Shown: positions 24,330 to 33,352, numbered from the stretch's first letter. The stretch: DNA of 64,000 nt from Fodinicurvata sp. EGI_FJ10296 (GCF_040712075.1 NZ_JBFCVL010000002.1:62001-126000), one strand, 5' to 3'. The notes: a model not told the origin generated them from the sequence alone. Numbers and translations are program-made.

Positions 24330-24600
24330 CTCTGTTACCCCCCTGTTACACCCCCAAAATTACATCTAACCCACTGATCCTATTATATATTTATATATAT
24401 GTAACATATGTAACATATATATATAGGGATATAGAGATATATAGCTGCGTTCCCGCAGGCGCGCGCGTGCGCGCGAGGATCGTTTCTGGAGCCGGAATTC
24501 GTTGCAACCGTTACATCCCTTTAATATCAATAGGTTAGATGTAACTCGCCCGTAACTCTGTAACGGGGTCGTTACGCCTAAGTCACTGATTTGCAACGAT
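24330..24600. other. candidate phage replication origin (GTTAC iterons and AT-rich tract)
   Basis: GTTAC or its complement occurs nine times here: 24334, 24345, 24401, 24410, 24510, 24541, 24552, 24560 and 24571. Several are spaced 11 nt (one helical turn) or 8 to 9 nt. A TTACATCTAACC copy (24360 to 24371) is exactly inverted at 24533 to 24544. A nearly pure AT tract (about 24381 to 24453) and a GCGCGC hairpin lie between. It directly follows the primase/helicase gene. The layout resembles a phage or plasmid origin with initiator-binding repeats and an unwinding element. Confidence 0.55.
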
Positions 24601-24604
24601 TTTC

Positions 24605-27412
24605 CTAACTCGTATCCAAAACCTCGATTGGTAAGAAGACTGCTCGGCTAACCGCCCCGGCTCCGAACCTTATGGCGTCGCTCGACTTCACTGCCCCGTC
24701 GATGCTGAGCAAACCGTTACGCCAGTTCGTCCCCCAGGGCGTATCTCGAAGAATTCTCTTCAGGGCCTGGTGCTGGTTTGCGATCCAAATCCCCGCACCG
24801 TGCCCCTTTCCGACATTGGGCGGTTCGTACCTAATGCCATGACGCCTAAGGGTTTTATTCGCCGAATCGGGTACCAAATTGTCGTCCTTTCCTCGTGCCG
24901 CGTCAACCAGCTCTCCGATTGTCCGGTCGTGTCCGGTCCCTGTCCCGGTCATCACCCGAAGCTGGTACTGCATGATCGTCGATAGAAGGCGGGTTTCGTT
25001 CTTCTCGGCCTCGACAGGCGTATGATCCGTCCAGTCCGATCGTTTGATCCAGGCGACGGCCTGGTCGAATGTCAGCCGATCATGGGCTTCCAGGGCGTAA
25101 GCCCCGGCCATCATCGTGCCGATCTGGTCGCCGATGCGCCGGTTGCCCATCACGGCGGCCACCGCGTCGGTGAATGTCCGGGCGTTGTCCAGGATTATCG
25201 GCAGAAGCCGCACCGACCGCATTAACAGCCGGTTAGAGAAGCTGGGCGTCAGAGTCGCGTTGATATCCCGCATCAGCGTCTGGAAGTGTTCCTCGGACCG
25301 AACCTTTTCTTCGTCATCCTTCGGCTCGTTCTTTTCCAGGACCAGCGGCGTAAAGCGCGTCTCGTCCTGATAGTGCTGCAGGGTCATATTGATCGAACTC
25401 AGGCACATCGCCGACCGGGCCAGATAGCCCTTGGCACCGCTCTGGTTCTGGGTGCCTTTGAAGATCAGCCCGCCCGATGACGAGATCCGGGCCAGCTCGA
25501 TCACGTTCTGAACCATCCGGCGTGAACCGTCGTCGCTCTGTTCCGGTTCATCGAAAACCACCGGCAGGGCGTCATAGTCCATGCGCTGGCGAAGACTGCT
25601 CTCGCTCGACTTCCCGTCGAAACAGAACGCTATCGGCCCAAGCGCACGCCGTACAATATCGCGGATGACCGTGGTCTTGCCGCTATGCGCCGTTCCTGTC
25701 ACCCAGATATGCGGCCGCCATTCCAGCGCGCCGGAAAGCGGGGCGATCATGATCCATCCCGCCAGCAGTTCCGCCGAGACGGGTTTCTGCCAACGCAGAG
25801 ACTGGGCGATCGTCAGAAGTTTCCGCGCCTCGGCATCGGTCAGGGGGCTTTCCATCTTGGCCGAGACCGGTTCCCCGGCTTCGTAGACATAGCGCGACCG
25901 GAACTGGTTGAACGGCATCTCCTGGCCGTCGACGATCAGGCTGTCGCCCATATTGACGACCGCATGGCCGTCTTCGATCCAGACCCCCCGGCCCCGCCGG
26001 CGGTTGGCGGGGTTAAAGAAGCCGCGGGCCTCACACGCCCGCATCAGCGAGTCGGCCGCCGTATCCCAGGCCACGCCGTTGCGCGCGAAGAACCATGTGC
26101 GCTCCCAGAACCGCGACAGACCGGCAAGGCTCATCATGCCAGATTTGTTGTGTTGCCCGGCCGAAAGGGCGGTGATCTGGCGAGTGCCGGCAGCGAGATA
26201 ATAGTAATGCGTCCGATCATACCCCAGCGGTACCGGGGCGAACTGATCCGGCCCGCCGTGCCAACCGTCGTCGGGCGGCGGATCCCCATAATCGGGCGCC
26301 CCGCGATCGCTATCGTCATTGACCAGTACGGGATCGCCATCGTCCGCCGGCGGAGGGTCGGTCGGTGGTTTGGACGGATGCCGCAATGCCCGGCGGATGA
26401 ACTGCTCGGTCTGTTCAGGCGACCAGCCCTCGGCCAATGCGTCGGCAAGATCCCAGCCCGGCGCAACGCCGTCGGGCGGTTGAACCACGCGCACGCCCGC
26501 CGCGATCGATTGCAGCTCCTGGGCGATTCCGGGTTTCCAGACGCCGTAGTTGTCCAGATAGCCGTCGAACGCATCGCAGCCGGGCCCATCGGCATCGGGG
26601 ACAACGATGACCTTGCGCCCCTTCAGCGGCGACCAGTCGACATAGCGCCAGGCCTTCGACCCGCCGGGGAACGTGACCACCACCGCCTTGGGTAACAGAC
26701 GCGCCCCGGCATCGGCGGTCTTCTCGCCCTCGACCAGAACAACGGTCGCGTCCGGCCGCGCGGCCAGCGCCTGGAGACCATAGATCGGCCGGGGCTTGGC
26801 AAAGCTGAGCCATCGCCATTCGAACTTGCCATTGTCGCCCCGGCACCACGACTGCGGGACGATTTCCTTGCCCTTGGCCTTCTCGAACCGGCAGATATAG
26901 CCCACAACCCGGCCATCGGCGTCGGTATAGGTCCACACCGCCGACGGCTCGCCGTATTCGAAATGATGATGCGACGGGCGCGGTGCGGTGTCCGGGACAG
27001 GATGGATCGGTGTCCAGGTGACCTTTTTCCGGCCACTGGCGGCCGGCTTGGCTTTGGGCGCGGGTCCGTTGGCCTTCGCGGCGGCGGCGCCATTGCTTGT
27101 CGCGGGCTCATGGCCGTTGACCAGCCCTAACTCCCCGGCCAGTTCATGGCAGGCCCTGCCCTGCTCCAGCCCACGCATGGCGGCATAGAGCGAAACGAGA
27201 TCGCCGCCGCGATGGTCGGTCGCGAAGTCGGCCCACTTCCCGGTTTCAACATTGATCCGGCAGGAATCGCCAGGATTGCCTGCAAGGTCGCCAATCGCCA
27301 GTTCCCGGCCGCTCAGCCGACCGGCCGGGAACCACTGTTGCAACAGGCCCGGCGATGCCGACAGCGCCGCCCGGGCAACGGAATCGAAATCGGGGATGCG
27401 GCGGTTGTTCAT
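24605..27412 (-). CDS. phage primase/helicase with TOPRIM and P-loop domains
   Basis: This 935-residue protein starts MNNRRIPDFDSVARAALSAS. The N-terminal zinc-binding-like part includes GDSCRINVETGKWADFATD. The TOPRIM-like domain has VVLVEGEKTADAG and VIVVPDADGPGCDAF (about residues 235 to 300). A P-loop domain in the second half has WVTGTAHSGKTTVIRDIV (Walker A) and VVFDEPEQSDD (Walker B). It should prime and unwind phage DNA. The ATG at 27412 follows a GGGGGTG site; a GTG at 27418 is an alternative. It lies beside the origin-like region. Confidence 0.85.
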   Translation of the reverse strand: MNNRRIPDFDSVARAALSASPGLLQQWFPAGRLSGRELAIGDLAGNPGDSCRINVETGKWADFATDHRGGDLVSLYAAMRGLEQGRACHELAGELGLVNGHEPATSNGAAAAKANGPAPKAKPAASGRKKVTWTPIHPVPDTAPRPSHHHFEYGEPSAVWTYTDADGRVVGYICRFEKAKGKEIVPQSWCRGDNGKFEWRWLSFAKPRPIYGLQALAARPDATVVLVEGEKTADAGARLLPKAVVVTFPGGSKAWRYVDWSPLKGRKVIVVPDADGPGCDAFDGYLDNYGVWKPGIAQELQSIAAGVRVVQPPDGVAPGWDLADALAEGWSPEQTEQFIRRALRHPSKPPTDPPPADDGDPVLVNDDSDRGAPDYGDPPPDDGWHGGPDQFAPVPLGYDRTHYYYLAAGTRQITALSAGQHNKSGMMSLAGLSRFWERTWFFARNGVAWDTAADSLMRACEARGFFNPANRRRGRGVWIEDGHAVVNMGDSLIVDGQEMPFNQFRSRYVYEAGEPVSAKMESPLTDAEARKLLTIAQSLRWQKPVSAELLAGWIMIAPLSGALEWRPHIWVTGTAHSGKTTVIRDIVRRALGPIAFCFDGKSSESSLRQRMDYDALPVVFDEPEQSDDGSRRMVQNVIELARISSSGGLIFKGTQNQSGAKGYLARSAMCLSSINMTLQHYQDETRFTPLVLEKNEPKDDEEKVRSEEHFQTLMRDINATLTPSFSNRLLMRSVRLLPIILDNARTFTDAVAAVMGNRRIGDQIGTMMAGAYALEAHDRLTFDQAVAWIKRSDWTDHTPVEAEKNETRLLSTIMQYQLRVMTGTGTGHDRTIGELVDAARGKDDNLVPDSANKTLRRHGIRYEPPNVGKGHGAGIWIANQHQALKRILRDTPWGTNWRNGLLSIDGAVKSSDAIRFGAGAVSRAVFLPIEVLDTS

Positions 27413-27474
27413 TGGCACACCCCCACGCTATAAGCGATCGGTGCTTCGACCACTCGCGGGGAAGGTTTGATCGT

Positions 27475-28530
27475 ATGCCAAGTGCGCCGTTCATCATTTT
27501 CTGGATAGTGATCGGCGTCCTTGGCGCCGCCACTATCTTCGGCTGGCCGTTCGATTGGCCGGACATGTCGGAGATAATCTCTTACCGGCCAAATTGGTGG
27601 GCGCTGATAATATTGCTGGCGCTCTTGGTATTGCCAAGCTTCATCGCAAGATGGGTGTCCGGAACGGCTGGATCGGCGCCGGAGAAGGCATCGTCGGACG
27701 ACGAAAGCGAAGCCGGACAGACGGATACAGCCAAACCAAACCAAGCGTCGATGCGGACTAAGATCCGAGTGCTCGGGGGCAAGCTTAAAGCATATGTAAT
27801 CATTGCGATTCTTGTTCTGCGCAAGAACGTTTGGCCGATCGGACAGCGCGAATGGACAATGGTAATCGCTCTTGCGCTGTTTGGTACAGTCTTGCTCTGG
27901 ACTATGCCCCCGGTGGTTAAGAGGCCACAGGAGTGGCAGGCCGCTATTGGCGCTGTAATTGGGTTTTTCGGACTGGGAGGCGCCGCGTTGTTCAATGCGC
28001 ACCTCAACAGAAAACGGGACGAATGGCTCAGGAAGAAAAATGCTGACGATATCCGGGTTGGAATCATATCCGAACTCGACCAGATCAGCGGTGTATTTAT
28101 GGATGATGTACTGGACGTAAAGCCCACGAAAACACCCCTTCGTTTTCACGGTATTAATGACAACAATACTGCATTTAATAAGAAAATCGTTTATGCTAAT
28201 AATATCGTGCAACTTACTCGAACAGATATATATGATTCTATAAAGAATAACATAACACTCCTCACTCACTACGAATGTATTGAAATAATAAACGTCTATT
28301 CTGAGATCTACAAGTTTATTGAAGAAACTTCTCAAGAAATTGAAAAATATAGAAATGATCGATATTATCGAGATAATAATATTCCATACTTTACAACAAA
28401 TGACTTTTTCCTGGAAGCTCAAGGAATAAGAAACAAAATACGCTTTATTGTCAAAGTGATGAATGACAACTCTTACACGAAAACCGCTCCTCTTGCTGAT
28501 ACGCTTTACTACATATTCAAGTTTGAATAA
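27475..28530 (+). CDS. membrane protein with AT-rich C-terminal domain (cargo gene)
   Basis: This 351-residue protein starts MPSAPFIIFWIVIGVLGAAT after a GGGGAAGG site. About four membrane segments are visible: residues 5 to 25, 40 to 60, 125 to 150 and 160 to 180 (IGAVIGFFGLGGAALFNAHL), followed by a basic NRKRDEWLRKKNADD helix and a soluble C-terminal domain. The first 200 codons have prophage-like GC; from about 28,100 the gene is AT-rich. It runs opposite to the early genes. A defence or exclusion role is plausible but not shown. Confidence 0.75.
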   Translation: MPSAPFIIFWIVIGVLGAATIFGWPFDWPDMSEIISYRPNWWALIILLALLVLPSFIARWVSGTAGSAPEKASSDDESEAGQTDTAKPNQASMRTKIRVLGGKLKAYVIIAILVLRKNVWPIGQREWTMVIALALFGTVLLWTMPPVVKRPQEWQAAIGAVIGFFGLGGAALFNAHLNRKRDEWLRKKNADDIRVGIISELDQISGVFMDDVLDVKPTKTPLRFHGINDNNTAFNKKIVYANNIVQLTRTDIYDSIKNNITLLTHYECIEIINVYSEIYKFIEETSQEIEKYRNDRYYRDNNIPYFTTNDFFLEAQGIRNKIRFIVKVMNDNSYTKTAPLADTLYYIFKFE

Positions 28531-28670
28531 ACTACATTTCGAATCGTTATAATGATTACGTGCGACATGCCTTTCCGACGATTTTAATGGAACATAAGCA
28601 CGAAATTGCTCAACCTTCGGATCGACCAACTCCCCATTGTGATGATTGTGCACGCCAATAATGCGCCCCA

Positions 28671-29354
28671 TCATTTGCACGACTCCCGCAGCACGACGCG
28701 TCCCAGGGCGATGCATTCCTCGTACACGGGCAACCCGTGCTGCGGATCGATGCCGGCATAGCGGACGACCTTGCGGTCCCCGAAGATGCCGCCGTCGTCG
28801 GGTATGTGGACCATCAAACCGTCGAGGACCATCAGCTTCGGCGTGTCATTGCCGGGCCGGGGCATCATCGCCACGATGCCGTCCTTGCAGTTGATTGATT
28901 CCAGCCGGGAGTCGAAATAGACCAGCTCGCCGCCCATGCGGATGTAGCCGAAGCCATTCAGCGGATCGGCCGGGTGGTCTTCCAGCTTTCGGGGATCTTC
29001 GGCGTCGCCCTGCCGATACGCCATGTAGACGTCGATGACTTCCTTGCGGACGGCGGCGGCCTGCGGCGTGCGGGCCAGCATGCAGATCAGCAGCGTCTGG
29101 CCTTCGTTCAGGCGGTATTCGCGGCCAGGACGGCCGCGGCCCTTGGGTTCGGTATTTTGCGCCACGGTGGCGCAAATTCCACCATAGCTTTCCAGCTCTT
29201 TGGAATGGCGCTCGACAAGCTTGCGAATGTCGCGCGGCCGATCGAAGCCAAGCCGCTCGGCGATCCTTAGATCTTCTATCCTTGGTTCGCCATCTAAGGT
29301 TGTAATATCGGATACAGAAAGTGCGGACGCAGTGGTTGCGTTGCTGCCGGACAT
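28671..29354 (-). CDS. Rha-like phage regulatory protein / antirepressor
   Basis: This 227-residue protein starts MSGSNATTASALSVSDITTL and has GAGGAG 7 nt upstream. The N-terminal part (RIAERLGFDRPRDIRKLVER) and REYRLNEGQTLLICMLARTP QAAAVRKEVIDVYMAYRQG are characteristic of Rha/antirepressor N-terminal DNA-binding domains. The C-terminal part is of a different fold (IRMGGELVYFDSRLESINC). Such proteins counteract repressors or regulate lysogeny. With a repressor that seems unable to self-cleave, an antirepressor route to induction is relevant. Confidence 0.72.
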   Translation of the reverse strand: MSGSNATTASALSVSDITTLDGEPRIEDLRIAERLGFDRPRDIRKLVERHSKELESYGGICATVAQNTEPKGRGRPGREYRLNEGQTLLICMLARTPQAAAVRKEVIDVYMAYRQGDAEDPRKLEDHPADPLNGFGYIRMGGELVYFDSRLESINCKDGIVAMMPRPGNDTPKLMVLDGLMVHIPDDGGIFGDRKVVRYAGIDPQHGLPVYEECIALGRVVLRESCK

Positions 29355-29654
29355 GGTGGCGCTCCTCGTGCCTCGAATGGCCGGAACGACACCGCTTTTG
29401 AAGGCACTGGCGCTCCGGGGGTTCAAAAACCGGCACGAGTCGGCCCAACGCGCCTTTAGGCCTAAGCCTTGGACATGCGCGCGTTGCCCCCGGAACATGG
29501 GAAATAGGTTACCGCTATCGGGGCGGGTTCCGCTCGTGTTCGGAGTTTTGAAGCTCCAAGCACGGACGGTACCCACGTCGTTTTTGGATTGCAAGCCCGA
29601 CAGCTTCGCCATCCGGCAGTTGACGTTCGAACACATGTGTTCGATGCTACGGCC
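29355..29654. promoter_or_regulatory. 300-nt divergent non-coding region between regulator and HicB-like gene
   Basis: The region holds no credible gene. It must contain the promoters of the two divergent genes. Near its right end lies a TTGACG hexamer (29620) overlapping a 16-nt perfect palindrome. The rest has no obvious repeats. Confidence 0.5.
29628..29643. promoter_or_regulatory. 16-bp perfect palindrome, probable autoregulatory operator
   Basis: CGAACACATGTGTTCG is perfectly self-complementary. It lies three nt after a TTGACG -35-like hexamer and 11 nt before the ATG of the HicB-like gene, where a repressor would block the promoter. HicB-type proteins commonly regulate their own promoter, so the neighbour is the likely ligand. 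Confidence 0.55.
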
Positions 29655-30089
29655 ATGACCAGATTTGACTATCCGTGCACGATCAAGGCGGACCCGGATG
29701 GCGGATTCCGGATCCGCTTTCCCGACATCCCCGAAGCGATCAGCGAAGCTGATACGCGGAACGAGGTCAACGCCATGGCGGTTGATGCCCTGATCGCCGC
29801 GTTGAGCTTCTATATCGATGCGCGCGAGACGCTGCCCGAACCGTCTCCAGCCCAGGCCGATCAGGTGTTGGTTGGCGCGCCGCCGCTGACTGCGGCCAAA
29901 CTGGCGCTTTACCAAGCCATGCGTGAACAGCGGGTGACGAATGTGGAACTGGCCCGGCGATTGGGCGTCAGCGAGACTGTCGTCCGCCGCCTGCTTGACC
30001 TGGATCATCGAAGCCATATTGGCCAGCTCGATCAGGCCCTGTCCGCCCTGGGGCGTCGTATGGTGGTCACGGTTCAACCGGCGGCATGA
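29655..30089 (+). CDS. solitary HicB-like antitoxin with C-terminal HTH
   Basis: This 144-residue protein starts MTRFDYPCTIKADPDGGFRI. The N-terminal half is a degenerate RNase H-like HicB fold (RFPDIPEAISEADTRNEVNA and DALIAALSFYIDARETLPEP). The C-terminal part has an HTH (TNVELARRLGVSETVVRRLL). A HicA toxin gene was looked for on both sides and not found. No Shine-Dalgarno sequence precedes the ATG, and the promoter-like elements are close enough for a leaderless mRNA. It opposes the early genes and ends 11 nt before the end of the VRR-NUC gene. Confidence 0.8.
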   Translation: MTRFDYPCTIKADPDGGFRIRFPDIPEAISEADTRNEVNAMAVDALIAALSFYIDARETLPEPSPAQADQVLVGAPPLTAAKLALYQAMREQRVTNVELARRLGVSETVVRRLLDLDHRSHIGQLDQALSALGRRMVVTVQPAA

Positions 30090-30100
30090 TCGCGATGCCA

Positions 30101-30499
30101 TCATGAAAGCGGCCCCGTGCCGTCCAGGACGGCCGCCAGATCATCGCCTTCGCGCACGACCAAGGCGAAACCGCCAAAGCGTTGAAGGGTATCCAGGAAT
30201 TGCCGCTGGGCCCTTGTCGGTCGTTGGCGGCCGGTTTTGACCTCGATCCCCGTGAATTGGGCAATCTGGGCCCCGACCATTTCCGGCGTGATCGTGACCG
30301 CACGCCACCCGACCAGATCAGGCGAGCCGACACAAAGCCCCGCGTGAAGCGGCCGGGCGTTGCGGATCAGCGCATCACCCGCCCGCATCCGAACGGAATC
30401 CCCGGTCCAGGCCTGCCCGGTGTTGTTACGGAACAGCCGGAGGTCCGGGCGGGCGCCGTGGGTGCGGAGAATCTGACTAATGCATTTACGTTCGATCAA
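30101..30499 (-). CDS. VRR-NUC domain nuclease
   Basis: This 132-residue protein starts MIERKCISQILRTHGARPDL. It has the VRR-NUC pattern: an N-terminal RLFRNNTGQAW, the catalytic Asp in VGSPDLVGWRAV, and the catalytic Glu and Lys in FTGIEVKTGRQRPTRAQRQF. Stand-alone VRR-NUC proteins are frequent in phages, probably acting on branched DNA during replication or packaging. It lies in the early replication gene run. Confidence 0.85.
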   Translation of the reverse strand: MIERKCISQILRTHGARPDLRLFRNNTGQAWTGDSVRMRAGDALIRNARPLHAGLCVGSPDLVGWRAVTITPEMVGAQIAQFTGIEVKTGRQRPTRAQRQFLDTLQRFGGFALVVREGDDLAAVLDGTGPLS

Positions 30500-30553
30500 T
30501 TTCTATCCTATACGTCATAAATGTTAGTGACCTATACCCACCGAGGAGCATTT

Positions 30554-31036
30554 ATGAGTCTTCCATCAATTCGTTCAGAGAGTGACTGGGCCAGCTTAGT
30601 ATCAATTTTAAATGCCGCTGGCGTATTGACGATATTCACAACTGTAACGCAAAACTCATATAGTCTTGATGTATTCAATTCATACAATCGCGCACTGTTA
30701 TATTTTTTTGCCGGACTTTTAATAAGCATTATTGGTCAGATTATAACAAAACCTGAGCGTAAAAATTATAATTCCAGAACTATCATTAAGACTCCAAATG
30801 GTGAGGTGCACATGGAAGACAGTGATTCAGACGGATATTCATTTTTAGGTTTCTTTCGTGGATCATGTCGTTTCTTAGGTATCTCTCTCTTCGGGCTTGC
30901 CGCTATACAGTCATACGGCGCACTGAATTTCTCTCAGGATTGCGTCTTTGCATCTGGACCGCCATTTATGCTAGACAATGTACTTTTTGATTTTCCGATT
31001 AAACCGCCACCGCTCCCTCAAGATACAGATTGTTGA
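30554..31036 (+). CDS. AT-rich small membrane protein (cargo gene)
   Basis: This 160-residue protein starts MSLPSIRSESDWASLVSILN with GAGGAG 7 nt upstream. Two or three hydrophobic segments are visible: around residues 20 to 35, ALLYFFAGLLISIIGQII, and FLGISLFGLAAIQSYGAL. It is AT-rich, on the plus strand within minus-strand early genes, and its end overlaps the helicase end by 19 nt. No family was recognised. Its own ribosome site and likely own promoter are typical of a moron. Confidence 0.65.
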   Translation: MSLPSIRSESDWASLVSILNAAGVLTIFTTVTQNSYSLDVFNSYNRALLYFFAGLLISIIGQIITKPERKNYNSRTIIKTPNGEVHMEDSDSDGYSFLGFFRGSCRFLGISLFGLAAIQSYGALNFSQDCVFASGPPFMLDNVLFDFPIKPPPLPQDTDC

Positions 31037-32409
31037 TTTATTACTTTACGCCGCCGCGCGTCACAGACCTTCTTCGCCCACACCACCGGCTGTTCATAGT
31101 TCCGGCTTTTGCCCACGGCGATCAGTTCCTCCAGCGTTCTCGCCTTGGCCTGCTCCGCTTTACGCTGGCGGCGCAGTTCTTCGGGGTCCACCTGTTGCAG
31201 CTCGCCGTCCTGCGCCTCGATTTCCCTGGTCTTGGCCTCGTAAACGTGACCACAAGCGGGGCACTTCGGCGCCGGTGGGTGGCAGGCAAAGCATTGCGGG
31301 CACTGCTTGATCGGCACGGTCGGTTCGACCTTGCGTTTCTCGCCTTTCTTCCGGCCTTCGAGCGTCCATTCGCGATCGTCGTCGGGCAGACCGTGGCGCA
31401 GGGCGTTGCCGGCATGGTCTAGGATCAGCGCCGTCTTGCCCGGCTGGGGCCGAAGGACCCGGCCGACCATCTGCAGATATAAGCCCAGCGACTGGGTCGG
31501 TCGCAGCAGGATCGCCACGTCCGCGCCGGGCACGTCGAAACCCTCGGTGAACAGTTCGCAGTTCGACAGGATCTTGATGTCGCCGCGGGCGAAGGATTCC
31601 ACGACCCGGCGCCGGCGGTGATCGTCCTCGGTCCCGTCCAGGTGTTCGGCCCGCACGCCGGCGGCGCGAAACTGGGCGACGACATGCTTGGAATGCTCGA
31701 TCGAGCAACAGAAGACGATGCCCTGCTTGCCCGGGGCGATGCGTTGATAGTGTCGGACCGCATCGCCGGTGATGGTTGGCTTGTCGATCGCCTTGGCGGC
31801 CTGGTCTTTGGCAAAGTCGCCGCCGCGCGACTTCACGCCTTCAACATCGATGCCGATCGGCGGGGCATAGAGCTGGTAGGGCGCCAGAAATCCCTGGTCG
31901 ATCAGCACCCCAACCGATGGACCCAGCACAAGTGTGTCGAAGACGTCGTCGAGGCCTCGCCCGTCCAGGCGGCAGGGCGTGGCGGTCAAGCCGACCATTT
32001 TCGCCGCCGCCCAGGCCTCGATCAGGCGCAGCCATTTCGCGGCCGCGCAGTGATGGCACTCGTCGAAGATCACCAGATCCGGACACGCCACCCGATCCAG
32101 GCGGCGAACCAGCGTGTCGATGCTGGCGATCTGGATCGCATCCCGCGTCTGTGTATAGCCCGGGGCAATAAGCCCATGCGAGACGCCCAGCTCGTCGAAC
32201 GCCCGGCTGGCCTGACGCAGCAACTCGACCCGATGAACAACGAAGACCGTCCGCTTCCCCCGCTCGGCCGCGCGGGCCGCCATGAACGACATGACGGCCG
32301 TTTTGCCGGCACCGGTCGGGGCCTGCAGAACGACGCGGCTGGCGCCGGACCGCAGTTGCTCGCGCACGTTGCCGATCATCGTGTTCTGATAGGGGCGTAG
32401 CTGGATCAT
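31018..32409 (-). CDS. DEAD/DEAH-box helicase (SSL2/UvsW-like)
   Basis: This 463-residue protein starts MIQLRPYQNTMIGNVREQLR. Superfamily 2 motifs are clear: motif I QAPTGAGKTAV, motif Ia VVHRVELLRQ, motif II VIFDECHHC, motif III GLTATPCR, motif V NCELFTEGFDVPGADVAILL and motif VI GRVLRP. A CPQCFACHPPAPKCPACGH Zn-like Cys cluster lies near residue 390. It is an early replication or recombination helicase. The in-frame upstream extension is not needed. Confidence 0.9.
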   Translation of the reverse strand: MIQLRPYQNTMIGNVREQLRSGASRVVLQAPTGAGKTAVMSFMAARAAERGKRTVFVVHRVELLRQASRAFDELGVSHGLIAPGYTQTRDAIQIASIDTLVRRLDRVACPDLVIFDECHHCAAAKWLRLIEAWAAAKMVGLTATPCRLDGRGLDDVFDTLVLGPSVGVLIDQGFLAPYQLYAPPIGIDVEGVKSRGGDFAKDQAAKAIDKPTITGDAVRHYQRIAPGKQGIVFCCSIEHSKHVVAQFRAAGVRAEHLDGTEDDHRRRRVVESFARGDIKILSNCELFTEGFDVPGADVAILLRPTQSLGLYLQMVGRVLRPQPGKTALILDHAGNALRHGLPDDDREWTLEGRKKGEKRKVEPTVPIKQCPQCFACHPPAPKCPACGHVYEAKTREIEAQDGELQQVDPEELRRQRKAEQAKARTLEELIAVGKSRNYEQPVVWAKKVCDARRRKVINQQSVS

Positions 32410-32449
32410 CGGTGGGCGATCCTCGTTTCGCAGGGCGGGTCGGATACCG

Positions 32450-33352
32450 TCAGCCGCGATCCGAAGGCGGGCGGCCCAGGATCGGCCTGATCTTCGTCCC
32501 GTGGAACGGCTTCCGGCCGGACGGATCGATGTTGGTGACGTCGTCTGGATCATCCTTGATGCCTGGAAGACCGTGCTGAATCTCGGTAAGGATGACCTTC
32601 AAGGCGAACAGCTCGGCCGGTTCGCGGCGGTGCATCTCGTAGAAGAACATCACGCCGTCGGGGGTCTTGCGATAGCGCAAGAAGCAGCGGATCGTGTAGA
32701 CGATGCCGTTGAGGAAGATCGGCGCGCGGATGCAGAACTCGAACGGGACGCGCCGGTTTTCGGAACCCTGCATGGTGCCTTCGGTCTCGATGTTACAGCC
32801 GGTCTCGGTCGTGCCCTCCTGCAAGCGGGCTTCCTGCCAATAGATGTGGCTCTCCCGAACCTGAATGCAGCGCGCCGTTCCCACGACATCCTCAACGTCG
32901 CCCTCGACGATGTCGGCCGCGTTCTCTTGCAGGAACCGGTCGAAATCGAGTTGGGTCATGACTTTGCGGTCGTAGTCGGTCCAGCGCTTCCACTCCAGGG
33001 AACGGGCCGGACGCAAAACGACCGTGTGATCGCCCCAGTTCGCCTGATTGATTTCCGGACCGGCGGGATGATCGTCGATGACGCCGACAAACTCAGGCTT
33101 GGTCAGATCGGCGTAAATGCGGGAATTCTGGTTCGAATGGTCGTTGAAGTACCGGTTGAAGCTTTCGACGTCGGCGACATGGGTCACGCCCCTTTTGCGT
33201 GCCGGGCAATGCCTGAAACTTTCCAGATTGATCGCCTTGAACCCGTCCGGAATCAACTTGAACGGGGAGAATTCCAAACTCTCTTCCATGCTGAAAGAGG
33301 CGACCGCCAAATCGCGAATGGCCTGGAGGTCCGACTTGTCGATGTCTTTCAT
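32450..33352 (-). CDS. DUF2303 family protein (YfdQ-like)
   Basis: This 300-residue protein starts MKDIDKSDLQAIRDLAVASF. The pattern THVADVESFNRYFNDHSNQN, FVGVIDDHPAG and LDFDRFLQENAADIVEG is that of DUF2303 proteins, found in many temperate phages and prophages. Function is unknown; association with recombination/early genes is typical. It lies downstream of small regulatory genes on the early strand. Confidence 0.8.
   Translation of the reverse strand: MKDIDKSDLQAIRDLAVASFSMEESLEFSPFKLIPDGFKAINLESFRHCPARKRGVTHVADVESFNRYFNDHSNQNSRIYADLTKPEFVGVIDDHPAGPEINQANWGDHTVVLRPARSLEWKRWTDYDRKVMTQLDFDRFLQENAADIVEGDVEDVVGTARCIQVRESHIYWQEARLQEGTTETGCNIETEGTMQGSENRRVPFEFCIRAPIFLNGIVYTIRCFLRYRKTPDGVMFFYEMHRREPAELFALKVILTEIQHGLPGIKDDPDDVTNIDPSGRKPFHGTKIRPILGRPPSDRG

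Noticed and set aside
24366-24596. A 76-codon minus-strand frame in the origin-like region
   Set aside because: It crosses the AT tract and iterons, has a low-complexity sequence (YISLYPYIYMLHMLHIYKYI) and no family match; the repeats explain the sequence better.
29355-29654. A HicA toxin gene before the HicB-like gene
   Set aside because: All frames were read; none has the short HicA double-stranded-RNA-binding fold with its GSHH motif.
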